A stretch of DNA of 54,489 nucleotides from Klebsormidium nitens (Eukaryota; Streptophyta; Klebsormidiophyceae; Klebsormidiales; Klebsormidiaceae): contig DF237237.1 of the NCBI GenBank assembly GCA_000708835.1, forward strand, positions 56,262 through 110,750, in the 5' to 3' direction. The translations under genes were made by a program, and so were the position numbers. The number at the start of each line of letters is the position of its first letter. Within the stretch, counting starts at the first letter, position 1. This document shows positions 12,901 through 23,900 of this stretch, in pieces. Under the pieces are notes generated by a model. It had not been told where the DNA came from and did not search any database. It saw nothing but the letters and a program-made list of their open reading frames with translations.

Positions 12901-15900
12901 CGCTTCTATGGTGAGCGCCCCACCCTCTTCGGCCCATCTCCCTGCCTGCTATTCCATGAACTCTTTCCCGTCGTTGGCACAAAGTCTCCGAAAACTACCA
13001 TAGATTGGGCTTGTCAGATCATGAGTACCCTTCCACTTGCTCGTGCTGCCTGACCTTTCCGCCCCTGCTCCTTGCAGCTGCCATTTCCATCACGGCCGTC
13101 TCCCCTGCGTGGGTCAGCGCTGCGGGCGGCGACGTGGTGACCGTATCAGGGACCGGCCTGGTGGCGACGGGCGCGGCGTGGTGCCGCTTCACCGACATCT
13201 CCGCCGCCGGCACCACCGCCGACCCGGGCCTCGTCTCCGGCCCCAACGTCGCGCCCGCCGCGACCGCGCTTAGCATGGCGACCGTGAGCAGCGGCGGTAG
13301 CGTGTCGTGCAGTGTGCCGGCCATGGCGGGCGCGAGCCTGGTGGCGGTGGACGTGTCGCTCAACGGGCAGCAGTTCAGCGCGGAGCGGCTGCCGCTGCCG
13401 CTCGTGGCCGACTTCGCGCCGAGCGCCAGCAACAGCTCCTTCACCGTCGGGCCCGGCCAGGCCGTCGCCCTCGACACCGCCACCACCGCCAAGGTCGCCT
13501 TCGGGAACGCCACCTTCGCCGGCATCACGCAGGTGCGCCGCCGCGCAAGGACTTGCGTCGCGTTCTACCGCCAAGCAAGAGGCACCAAGCTTCAGTGCAA
13601 AAGCAACCTGGAAGTAAAACGGTACCGTCGAAGAGCCAGGCTGCAAGGTCGGTTTATTTCTCGCTTGCTGTGCCGTGCTTCCTTGTCCGCCGTGTTGACA
13701 GTCACGCTCTTCTGCGGCGTATGCAGGCCCCTCTCCACGGCTCTACGGCTGTGTCGGGCAGCGTGGTGCGCTACACTCCGGGCGCCAACTTCTTGGGCTC
13801 CGATTCCTTCACGTACTCCATCGCCGACGGCCGCGGCAGGACGGCCACGGCGGTCGTGAGCATCGCCGTGCTGCCGCCGCCGCCCCACTTCGCGGCCGTG
13901 CCCGCCAGCATCGTCGCGGACGAGGACGTGCAGTTCCCGGTCACCGGGTGAGCCACCGCCGCGCCGAGCCGCATCGCACGTGAGGGTGAACAGCCTGACA
14001 AGATTTGAGGTGCTGTTCTTGAGGTTTGACTTGCAGAAGCTTCCCTTTTCTAAGCTTAAGCTGGTTTGAGGCCCTGACTCTGGTGTGCGCTCGCGTGCAG
14101 GACGCTAGACGGCTTCGTGCTGCAGTACCTGGACCCTGCCGCGCCCCTCTCTGTGTCCGTCTCCGCTGCGCACGGCCTCTGCTCCCTGGCCCCCGCGCAG
14201 AGCGCTCTTTGGGCGGCCGCCGCCCTTCCCCCCGCGGCCGCTGCCGCCATGACCACCAAGGGCCCGCTCACCTTCAGCGGCACGGTGGCCACCATCAACT
14301 CCGCGCTCCAGGCCGTGCGCTGCACGGGGTGAGCCGACCAAAGGGCAGGCGTGCCCAGTAAGCGTGCGGATCAGCAGTGGAAGATCGAGGAAGACGTTGA
14401 AGCGTGGTGTTGCTTTGTTGCATCCACTGAGAGCGCTGCGTGCGCTATAATTACGGGTAGCGATCTCTATCCTCCCGTTTATCCACGTCTGAAGGGCTCT
14501 CTTGTGTTTCTCGATGCTCACGGGTTCTCGCGGCGGCTGCAATTGCAGGTCGCAGTACTTCAACGGCAACGACACGCTGACGGTCAGCGTGACCAACTCT
14601 GCCGGCGCGGGCGACTTTACGCTGGTGCCCATCTACGTGCGTGCGCGCAACAACCCGCCCTTCGCCACCGCGCCCTCCAGCGTGGCGATCAACGTGACGG
14701 GCTCCGGGGTCATCCCCGCGGCGGGCAGCGTCGGCCTGGCCAACGGCGCCGCCACGGGCGTGCGCATCCCGGGGGTCGCACTCGGGGACCCCGACAACGC
14801 GGACACCCGATGTGAGGAGCACTGCGCAGGAGCTGCCTGGCGTGCATGGAAAGTCAGAGGCAGGGGAGGCGTATAAGCATGTTTCTTTGGCAGTGGAAAG
14901 GGCAGTGTTGGACTGCACCCGTCAGCCAGGTCTCGGCTGCCGTCGTTGTGCCATACCACATCCAGATTGTCGCTCGCACCCCTGCTGCTGACCGCTCTCC
15001 GTGCTCTCCGCAGTGGATGGCCGCCGGTTGACGCTGTCGGTCACGCTGTCCGCTGCCAAGGGCACTCTCAGTGTGGACGTCACCAGCGACGTCCTCGTGA
15101 CGGCTCCCGCCGATACGCCTGTTGCGGCCAGCGGCCTGACGCGCGTGCAGGGCGGCAGCCTGGCTTTCACCGCCACCGTGGCGGCGGCCAACGCGGCGCT
15201 GCTCACCCTCGTCTACGACCGGCAGCCCGTCAACGTGAGCCGCCCGCCGTAGCGACACGCCGCACGGCTGCCTGGCATGCTTGCTTGCATTCTCTTTTAA
15301 TCAGGAGCTTGGCTCCGGGGTTCAAAGGAAGCACCGAGACCCTCTCAAATGGAGTTTGCCGTTGTTGACCGTGCTCGTGCTGTGTTCGTACGTGCAGGGC
15401 ACGATGAGCAGTGCGGGCGACCTGGTGGTGGTGGCGGTGTCGGACGGCGGCAACTTTGGGTGCGAGCTGCTGTGCGGGGCCGGCGCGCCGCTGCCCATGG
15501 CCGCCACCGCCAGCATCGCCATCGTCGTCGCAGGGGCCTCCCCCGACCCCTACGACCCGCTCCAGCCCAGCAGTGAGGGCCCGCGCCACCTTTCGTTGCG
15601 TGGCCACAAAACGCCAGGCCTGCGACAAATTCCCCTGGCCCTTTCCAGCCTTCAACGTCGAGACCCATTGTTGAGTATAGCCTCTGTCAATTCCTGTCGT
15701 GGACAGGCGCTTCTGCGCGTGCCGTCCTGGCAGGTATTTGCCGCTGAAGCGTGGCTGCGTGTGTGCAGGCACGCCTGCGACGGTGCTGGCGGGGTCGCTG
15801 GGCGGGCTGGGCCTGATCGGGCTGGCCGTCATGGCCGCGGTGGGCGGCCTGGTGTACGTGGCCGTGCGGCGGCACCGCGCGGCGCTGGACGGCGCGGACG

Positions 15901-16389
15901 ACGACGACGACCAGGCGTACGAGGCGGCGCGCGTGTACAATCCGCTCTGGGTGCCGTCCGCGGGGGGCGACCACGCGGCCGGCTTTGTGTCCACGCCCAA
16001 CCCGCTGCTGCTGCGACAGAGGTCCGCCGAGCGAGAGCAGTGAGTCGCGCGCCGCACCCTGAACCTCCACTAATCAGTCGTACCGTTCTGCTCTATCAGC
16101 CTGTTAGAGCAAATCAAGGCTATGCGTTCAGCAGAGATGTGTTGGACGGATCTCCGCAAATATGATCATCTGGACCCTAAGCGCTCACTCTGTAATACCG
16201 TTTTCTCTCTTGCCCCCTTGTTTTCGTTCTCTGCTTACAAACTGCGTGCGCAGGTTGGCCGCCATCGACCGCGAGATTGCGCACCGGGCAGACGCCAGCA
16301 GCCGGGCTGCTAGCCGCGGAGGGCCGCGCGCCCCGCCGCCGGGAGTCAGACGAGGCAGTAATGGGGCCACGCCGGCCCAGAACCAATGA
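2..16389 (+). CDS. Giant single-pass cell-surface protein: Ser-Pro stalk, 20 filamin-type repeats, 2 IPT/TIG, cadherin-like domains, TM (5' partial)
   Basis: Probably a cell-wall or cell-surface adhesion or recognition protein; that role is inferred from architecture. Exons seen: 2-1289, 1514-1831, 2016-2321, 2656-2979, 3214-3513, 3886-4203, 4608-4910, 5133-5438, 5844-6155, 6384-6710, 6975-7277, 7463-7783, 8006-8305, 8516-8836, 9088-9393, 9844-10167, 10471-10776, 10934-11254, 11511-11825, 11967-12170, 12488-12910, 13078-13532, 13727-13947, 14101-14328, 14549-14811, 15014-15234, 15398-15572, 15769-16039, 16254-16389. They total 9516 nt (3171 residues plus TGA). The frame is open to the left edge, so the signal peptide and start lie outside. 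Order: Ser-Pro-rich region, filamin repeats with D-x-(Y/F)-G-N and DNGDGTY motifs, IPT/TIG pair, cadherin-like region, TM helix, cytoplasmic tail of about 120 residues with an Asp run. NGT-type sequons recur, fitting an extracellular face. Plant GEX2 gamete proteins also combine filamin repeats with a TM, but orthology is not shown here. Confidence 0.88.
988..12630 (+). other. Array of 20 filamin-type immunoglobulin repeats
   Basis: Repeat 1 lies at the end of the first exon. Repeats 2 to 19 each fill exactly one exon of 300-327 nt, and repeat 20 is split over 11967-12170 and 12488-12630. Each has the filamin signature: a GxG(L/F) near the start, an (A/V)-x-D-x-(Y/F)-G-N turn, a GTY or GxY strand before AG-x-Y, and an x-SP(F/Y) strand before the conserved Pro at the exon end. 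Every intron from repeat 1 to the first IPT domain is phase 1, so repeats can be duplicated without breaking the frame. Seven repeats (3, 5, 6, 9, 10, 14, 16) carry one Cys at the same early position where the others have mostly Ser or Thr. Confidence 0.88.
9541..9822. mobile_element. Intronic MITE, about 282 bp, with TAGGGTTGTTACACT terminal inverted repeats
   Basis: It lies in the intron between filamin repeats 15 and 16 (9394-9843). TAGGGTTGTTACACT at 9541-9555 is perfectly inverted as AGTGTAACAACCCTA at 9808-9822, and GAG continues the match after one mismatch. The ends fit a TA target duplication (TA-GGGTT...AACCC-TA), pointing to a Tc1/mariner-like source, though TAGGG ends also occur in hAT elements and no 8-bp duplication is visible. 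The inside has GGGC/CCCGA-rich partly self-complementary sequence and no reading frame, so it is non-autonomous. It sits wholly inside the intron and leaves both splice sites intact. Confidence 0.75.
12634..13420 (+). other. Two IPT/TIG domains
   Basis: The first follows filamin repeat 20 within exon 12488-12910; the second opens exon 13078-13532. Both show the IPT/TIG pattern: an ISA(L/V)-x-P start, then G-(Q/D)-x-(A/V)-(I/V)-TV-(T/S)-G, a Cys-x-F strand, and a later VxC strand (V-V-C-P, V-S-C-S-V-P). IPT/TIG folds occur in plexins, Met-like receptors and many bacterial and protist surface proteins, normally as adhesive or spacer Ig-like modules. The intron between the two domains is phase 1, like those of the filamin array. 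Confidence 0.7.
13421..15572 (+). other. Juxtamembrane cadherin-like repeat region
   Basis: Exons 13078 to 15572 encode at least two, probably three, tandem cadherin-like units. The clearest has V-R-Y-T-P, F-L-G-S-D-S-F-T-Y and A-D-G-R-G-x-T-A-T; the second has Y-F-N-G-N-D-T-L-T-V; the third is more diverged and ends V-V-A-V-S-D-G-G. This is the signature of the tandem 'cadherin-like / VCBS-type' beta-sandwich found in large adhesins. Intron phases change here from uniform phase 1 to a mix of 0, 1 and 2, so this part has a separate history from the filamin array. Confidence 0.6.
15783..15866 (+). other. Transmembrane helix of the surface protein
   Basis: A run of about 28 Gly/Leu/Val/Ala-rich residues between P-A-T and R-R-H in exon 15769-16039 has no charged residue and is followed by basic residues. 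This is a type I stop-transfer signal, placing the repeats outside. The tail contains a five-Asp run and an Arg-rich, Ser/Gly/Pro-rich end at 16254-16389, with no recognised signalling domain. Confidence 0.85.
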
Positions 16390-17944
16390 CACAACCCCGC
16401 TCGGGAGAGCAGCCGCCGTTAGTATGACACACTACGATGCCGGACCAATTTGTTACCTTTTTAAGGTGGATACGCGCAAGCACGTACTGAATTCCGGGAG
16501 CAGGAACTCTACATTCTTTGCATTTTTTAGTACACAACATACTTGCCAGAAGCCTCATGTTTTATAGGAGCGAGTACTTCGCACAGATTCCTTTGAGCTT
16601 TTAAAAGAAAGGCCGGAGGGCTGGGTTCGGCCTCTGTCTCATTTAAAACATAATCAAACTATGCGTGAAGTTTGGCAGCTAGAGAGATATTGCACGTACA
16701 TTCGAAGTAGGTCACCGAGTTTTTGTGGGTTTGGCCGGACAATCCATGAATCATTCTATGATAATCGCTGCTAGCTAGGCCCTGCTTGTGGTCCGTTGAC
16801 AGGCCGGCTTCAGATACATAGGCTCATCATTCCACAGTTGAGCAAATGTCATTGTTGCGCGTTGATGCAATGCTTCGTGTGACTTCGTTCAGTTACTCCC
16901 GGTTGCTAAAGATAATCTGCGTTGCGCAGGCACGCGGCACAATATGCCAATATGATGCGATACTTTGATAGTAGTGCACTTCAAGGCTTGGATCGCGATC
17001 CAGCTCAAAGTTCGCGTCACAATATGTAGTTTGTCGAGTCCTCAGATTAGCACTTAGCAATACAACCAACGCGTTGTCCATCAAAATAATTGCATACATT
17101 ACCAGATATATGCGGGCGCCGCCGTGGCACCATATGCATGCATTGATCGACGATCGGAACCCATCATTGGGATGCAATTGCGTAAAGAGCGATTGAATCA
17201 TGGTCGCGCCGACAAGTACGCATGTTGGAAGGATATGGACAGACATGTTACATTACGTAATTATACACAAATTGGTAACTTAATTTTGCAGAGCATTGCA
17301 TCTGAGCTCTGTCGAATAGCACCCTTGAGAGCTGACGTGGCATCGAATCGCTAATTGGGTCACATTCAGAAAATTACTCCCTCGCGTTTACTACATGAGC
17401 GACTTTTAGGGTTCGAGTGACCCTCAGATGCACAAGATATGCATGCGTTCTCACACAATACCGTCCAATCTATACAAATCAATGTACACAGCAAATTAGA
17501 TCATGCCAGAGCTTCCTGAACAGACTGGTCTCACTTGCATGCGCTGGACCAATCGAAAGCAAGTGACAAGGTGTGGAAGGGTGTAGAAGGTTTTTCACAA
17601 AGAGGTTCGGCGTTGAGGTCCCTTCACGCATGTGTTGCAGCTGCACCTCAAGGCAGGCAAGCAGAAACTTCGTTTGTTCCTTCTTACAGCCTCATGAGCA
17701 GCCGGACATCGTTCTCTCGTGTTTGTCTCTGCACACGAAACACGCTGCAGTTTGAGAACGGCCGAAAAAAATCGAAGAGCGGCCACAGAAACGAGTGTCG
17801 CTCAAAATAGTATCTAGCGGGCACTGCAGGGACTGCCATTAGACATAATGGTTGCAATTAAAGCCCTTTTGTGCAGCTGCGTCAGGAAAAGCTGCGTCTC
17901 AACGGTCACAGGGTAGTTCGATCGACCCGCCCTTCATCAATCTG
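16390..17944. other. Intergenic region between convergent genes
   Basis: About 1.55 kb separates the stop of the surface-protein gene from the 3' end of the HLTF-like gene. It is visibly AT-richer than the flanking exons. Short open frames occur on both strands, including one of about 117 codons on the minus strand at 16893-17246, but none matches a family I recognise or has splice-linked partners. It presumably holds the 3' UTRs of both genes. Confidence 0.6.
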
Positions 17945-20900
17945 TCAAGCGATGCGTGGGCTTGCAGAGGTGGCGTCCGGTGCCCGTACCTGTTGGGCGG
18001 AGGTCTGATGAGAAAACGCCGCCGTGGCGAGTGCGCGCTTCCGCTCCTGCAGCTGCACCCCGCGGCACCAGCCCCGGTCAGGGCAAGCCGGCGGAAGGCG
18101 GCCAGACGGGCGCGCCAAGGAAGGCCGCTCTCGAATGCTTGAGCACTGGGCCTCTTAAGCGCTTTCAACAGCTGAAGCGGTGACAGAAGCACGATCTGTG
18201 CTTTACTAGAAGGGCACGCTCCCTTTGGCTCTGCTGCTCGACCGTTGTGCGCATGTGGGTGGGGGTAGCCTTACCTCGAGGATGCGCTCCTCGATGGAGT
18301 CGGTGACGACGAAGCGCGTCACGTGCACGTCGCGGGTCTGGCCCAGCCGGTGGACGCGGTCGTGCGCTGCAGCACGCACCAGACGGGCCGCCTCAGGCAG
18401 GCACGCGCAGCGAGGCGAAGGCGGGGCGGTGGAACCAAAATGCACTAGAGCAGCGGTCAATGGCACTTAGCGAGACAGCGTCGGCCTACCTTGCTCCTCG
18501 GTTGCCGGGTTCCACCTGCAAGAAAGTGGTGCTCGATTGGAGTTGCGTTTCCAGTTGTAAGCCCACATACACGTGCCCGAACCCGGCCCCAAAGCACAAG
18601 GGTCTCGCGGGTCCAGATACTTCCAGGAGGCGCTAGAGGCAACTGCAAGCGGGCCCGGGGGGCGGGGCGGGCGGGCGCTCACCAGGGGTCCATGAGGTAC
18701 ACGTGTGACGCCGCCACCAGGTTCAGGCCCACCCTGCAGCCCACACAGCAGCGCCCACACATCAGATCCTTCTTCTCGCAATCGCGTGATGCCTGCAGCA
18801 GCACCCCGCCCCTCGCACTGCAGGTCCAGCATGCGGGTCCGGGCTTGAGCAGGGTGGGTGTGCGAGCTCACCCCGCGGCCTTGAGGCTGAGCAGAAACAC
18901 GGCGGGGCTGCGCGGGCCCTTCTGCTTGAATGCCTCCATAGCCGCCTCGCGCTGCCGCGCCGACATGCTGCACACGCACAGCACACCGCCCGTCATCCCG
19001 TGCGGACAGACGTGCCCGCCAGGGAGCACGCGGCACTGCGCGATGCCAAACAACCTACGGGCATCGCGCACCAGCCAGCACAGCTTGCGGCTGCTGCTGG
19101 GCGGCAAGCGGAGAGTGCGACGGCGACGCACGCGCACCTGCCGTCGAGGCGGACGAAGGCGAAGCCGGCGCGGGTGAGGGGCTCCTCGAGCAGGGTGAGC
19201 ATCTTGGTGAACTGCGAGAACACCACCGACTTCACGCCCGGCTCCGCCGCACGCGCCGCGCGCAAGCAGTCCAGCAGAGCCGTCACCTGCACGACGTGAA
19301 TGGAGGGGGGAAACGCCCGAGAAACTTCGTCAAAACCCAAAAAGAAAGAGCTAAACCTTGAGGGTTAGACCACCTTCCAAGCTTGGTCAATATGTATTGC
19401 CTCTTCGCACGGTAACCAAGCAAAATCTGTTCCAGATTGTGCAGACCGCCGCCGTTGCTGTGTGCTCACCTTGGCGCTGGGGGCCACGGCGGGTGGTGGT
19501 GCGGGGCCTGGCTGGTCCGCGGCGGCGTCGTCCTCGGGGGGCGCCTCCAGCAGGTCGGCGGGGGCCACGGCCGCGCGGCACAGGGGGCACTGCGCCTTGT
19601 CGCGCACCAGGGACATCTCGATGCACCTGCAGCGGCAAAGTCGCGGGCCAAGTGTGGGAACTCGGAAAGTACACCTCCCGCCAAGCTCTCATCCCCTTTC
19701 ACCAACGCAGACGTATGGTTCAATGCTGCTTGTTCCTGCTAGCAGCAAGATGTCGGGGTCAGTCTCGCTGCTTATCTGGCCAGGTAATCGGTCGCAAGCT
19801 TTTGAAGGCAGTCAAGTGCACCAAGAGACATTTGGGAGCGGGCGGGGCCGACCTGCGGCAGAACACGTGTGCGCAGCGTGTGATGACCGCGGCCGTTGGC
19901 GGGCAGAGGCAGATGGGGCAGTCGTCCTCGCCGCCCTCCCGCAGAATGCCGATCAGCTTCGCCACCAGCTCCGGGCTGCGCACACGACGCCCAGCTCCAG
20001 CTTTTCAGTACGGACGCCGAGCGGCTCATTCGTGTCGTTGCCGGGAAGGCCGTGTCTGACACAACACCAGGGGCGAATCGAAACAGGGTCGGGCAAGCAT
20101 GCTGTGTCCCAGAATCGACAAGCGAATGTAAAACGTGGCAGGCCTAGCCAGGCCTTCGTAGTGCGGCTGCCTGCCTGGGTCGCTCACCTGGGCGCTGGGG
20201 CCGCACCCTGGGCTGGGGCAGCCAGGAACTCGACAGCGTGGGCAGGGCACAGAGAGGTGTGGTCTAGACAAACAAGCAAGCGTGAGTGTCAGACTTCGGT
20301 TTAAGGAAAGCAAGCATTTTGCTAGGACCAGCGTCATACACCGAAGTTTTTCGATCTGCGAACAAACCGCTTTCAAAACATTACCGGATTCAGTGCAAAG
20401 GCGTGGATACGAGACAGACTCTTCACATCGTGCAGAATATGGATAGCTTCATCCGAGGTGTTTTCGAATGTGTGGATATGACAGCTGGGCCTCACCGCAG
20501 ATCTGGCGGAGGCGCGTGATGAGGCATAGAATCTGCAGCCATCCGAAGCCAAGAGGGCCGCTTCAAGCGCTCGCAATTCAGGGGCGCACCAAGAGCGTAC
20601 ACAGCAAAGGGCCAAGAAGCATCCGACACAGGCGAAGTCGGGTAATTGCAAGTTGAGCAACGTGCATGAAACAGAATGATCCCTTCAGACTTGCTGGGCG
20701 GCTGCGGCCGACGGAGGTGTGGCGCGCGGTCTCACCGCGGCGTAGTTGTGCATGAGCGTGCCGGCCTGCAGGAACCCGCTGACGAGCTGCCGCCCTTGCA
20801 GCTCCACCCGCTCGTACAGCGCGCGCTCCTCGGGGGACAGCTCCACCGCCTGCCACACAATGCGGCCGCGGCGTCACCGCAGGTCGTGAGCAAACGCGCA

Positions 20901-23900
20901 TGAAAGCTTGGGCATATCCAGACCCGACACCGCGGTGTGCACACTCCAGCGCTTCAGAGCGACTGCAGGCCAGCACTCGGCCCCTTGCCCCGGCTCCTCG
21001 TTGTGCTTGACGGTCTGGTTGCACGCTCACCTGGACGGCGATGGTCTTGCGAGGCAGGTCGACGATCGGCCGGCCGTTGGCGCGCGTCTCCTTGGTTCTT
21101 CGCAGCGCGCAGTTCGTCAGGAGCGCGCGCAGGCGGGGCAGCCCCCGCGGGTCGCCGGCCTTGATGGGCCGCTCCACCACGCGGTTCCAAAACGACTTGT
21201 CGCTCAGCGGCTCCAGCCTGCACACCCCAGATAGGCCAGGTGAGAGTGGTCTCGGGGGCTCCGCACGCAGGGCAGGTACTGGTAGATCGCTTGCGGACAT
21301 CGAAGACATCGGCGAGGACTTTGCAGGCTCATCCTCAACCGACGAGGCGCATCCATGGCAATAAGCTTCCAGGCTAAGGGTCCGCGTCGTGGGTGCTCAC
21401 TTGAGGAAGGCGATGATGCTGTACAGGTCGGCCAGGCGGTTCTGGATGGGGGTGCCGGTGAGAGCCCAGCGCGCGTACGCAGAGAGCGCCAGCACAGCTG
21501 CAGAAAAAACACGCTGAGAGCTTCTGGCAGGACTTAGTGAGGCAGGGCACAGGGCCACAAAACAAGTTTGCATCATGAAGCTTGGAACAGACAGTTGAAA
21601 GAGGCTCGACCCCAAGCATGCAGAAAGGAGAGGAGCGTCTTGAGGCCTAGACAGATGAAGATCTACGGCTTGCCTTTCGTCTGCTTCGCGCTCGGATTCT
21701 TGACAACGTGCGCTTCTGCAAGGAGGCGAGCCGATGCTTTGAAGAGTAAATTCAGCCAGGGTGCTTCAGCGGCCAAGATGTATGTCAGCAAGAAGCAAAC
21801 AGACGCAGCCAGCAAAACGTAGCGGAGGTCTGTTCAAGGCGGTCTAGAAAGTAGCTGCAGATGTGCCCGCGATCAACCCTCAAAGGCGAACGGTTACAAT
21901 GTTGATGTCTCGGTGTGTCTGACCATCCAGGATGCACCTCAGCCACTGCACGCGCTGCAGGGGCGAGCTGGACCCTTCTGACGCCAACGTGCTGCACAGA
22001 CGAAACAATATCAGCGTGTGAGCCAGGCAGTGCGATGCCACGCACAGCGCGTGCACCCACTCGTGCTGCACCGCACGAGATGGGAGCCAGGCCACACATC
22101 CCTGCTGCACCACAACCGATATGAGCCAAGAAGGGTCCAAGGCCGGTGATAACTTCACCTGTAGGTGGTGATGACGACATCGAAGTTGTCCAGGAACGTC
22201 GCGTCACGCACGCGCTCGGAGCCGTAGTACTGGTAGCTGCGCCAGAAAGGGGTGGCACCGCGTGTCAGCCAGGACGGGAGGACGGAAACAGAGCGACGCA
22301 ACAGTGGACGAGGCCAAGCGCAGCAGCGTGTCGGCTCCGGTGTGATGCGGGGCAGGGGAACTCACACGCTGAGCTGGCCTCCGGCGTGCTCCTGGATCTG
22401 GTTCGCCCACTTGGACATCACCTGCAGCCAGGGGCCACACGCGTCACCCTGCAACCGAGCCGATCCAGCACATGTTGCCTTCCCGCACAACCAGGAACAG
22501 ACCTGGCGATCCAGAAAGATGAACAGAAGGTGGGAGGGGCACTTCCGAGCAAGGGCCCAACGGAAGAGAGGCCGGCGCAGTGGCTGTACCGAGAGAGGGC
22601 AGACGATGAGCGTGCTGCGTGGCCCGGTGGCCGGCGGGGGAGTGGCGGGGGGGACGTCCTCCGGGGCCTCGCCCACCTTGGCCTTGCCCTTGCCACCAGG
22701 CGCAGCAGTGGCCTGCAACGGGGGAGGCGAGGAGGGGGGGCTTAAGAGGCCGCTAATTCAGGACGAGAGGTTTGCAGAATCGGGAGGGTTCGATAGCAAA
22801 AGTATCTGGCGGTCACTACAGGCCGGAGACCAAGGAAGCGATGCTCCTGCCATCGCATTTTCGCGACGTGGGCCTTGCCTTTCCGTCCTTCCCCTTGCGT
22901 CGCTTGGCCGGCGGCTCGCCCGCAGTGTCGTCGTGCGGAAGCTGGGTCATTTGGAGCAGGGCTGCGCCGGCGCAGTTGGTGGCGATGAGCGCGATGGCCG
23001 TCAGCGTCTTGCCCAGGCCCATGTCGTCCGCCAGCAAGCCGCCGCGCACCGCAGCAGGGCGCCGCACTGTAGACCACGAGAAGAGGGCGGGACGCAGCCT
23101 GATCAACCAGGACGGAGAAGCGGAAGCCTCTGTCTTGATGGCTTTGACGATAGCCCAAAATCGTACTGACCTTGATTGAATCTCAGCCAAGGAATAGTAC
23201 GGGGCGTCTTCTCAGAAAACGCCTGACCGAGGGTGCTAAGGTAGTCCGCGACTACCCACGAGGGCTGGAACAAAGTCAACGGCAGCTCGACGCACTCCAG
23301 GTCTGGCGAAGGGAGCATCAGCTCGCACAGTCTGCCCTGTCTGCCTGCCTGAATGAGATTTGGGTGGCCTCGTACCTGTGGTGAAGTTGGTGAGGCTGTT
23401 TTTGTAGGTGATGTCCGCGGTGCCGCGCGCCTTCTTGGTCTCCCAGAAGGGCGGCAGCCGGTTCGAGTTCTCGCGGAGCAGCATCCAGCAGAGGGCCGTC
23501 AGCTGGTGCGGGTACAGCGCCGTCGTGACCCCAGCAGGCTGCTCCATCGTCAAGTTCTTCTCCTCGCCTTGAGCCAACGACTGCAAGCGTCAACCGAGCC
23601 GTAATTAGTATCTATTCTGCCGAGAGCTCCCCTGCAAAAATGTGCTTCCTTCGTGGTTGTTCTGTTGACATTTTCAGCCGATTAGAACAGGAACTGTGCT
23701 TGAACTTCGTCAGGTAAGACTGCAAAGAACTTTGAGGTCTAAACATTTGAAAAATACCAAAGAAAACACGTAGGCACTGAATCTCCAACCACCGTTCGTC
23801 GAGGGGGAAAATATAGGCAAGGTTAAGAACTTACACACCTGGTTATAAAGCGATTCCGCGGAGTGGAGCGGATTGTCATCATCCTCGCCGAGCTTGTTGA

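Noticed and set aside
750-15800. Many long open frames on the minus strand and in other frames across the surface-protein gene
   Set aside because: They arise from high-GC, low-complexity exons; they run across introns, lack splice-linked continuation and are rich in Arg/Gly/Ala/Pro. The plus-strand exon set keeps phase over 29 exons.
16893-17246. Minus-strand open frame of about 117 codons in the intergenic gap
   Set aside because: No recognisable domain, no splice partners and AT-rich composition unlike nearby exons.
17395-17430. tRNA T-arm-like AGGGTTCGAGTGACCCT
   Set aside because: The stem-loop register does not give a TTC loop on a 5-bp stem, and no D-arm, anticodon arm or acceptor stem can be drawn around it.
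17870-17945. Candidate final HLTF exon after an AG at about 17960 or 17942
   Set aside because: Two possible acceptors give different short tails and neither matches a family C-terminus clearly, so I kept the read-through stop and marked the end unresolved.
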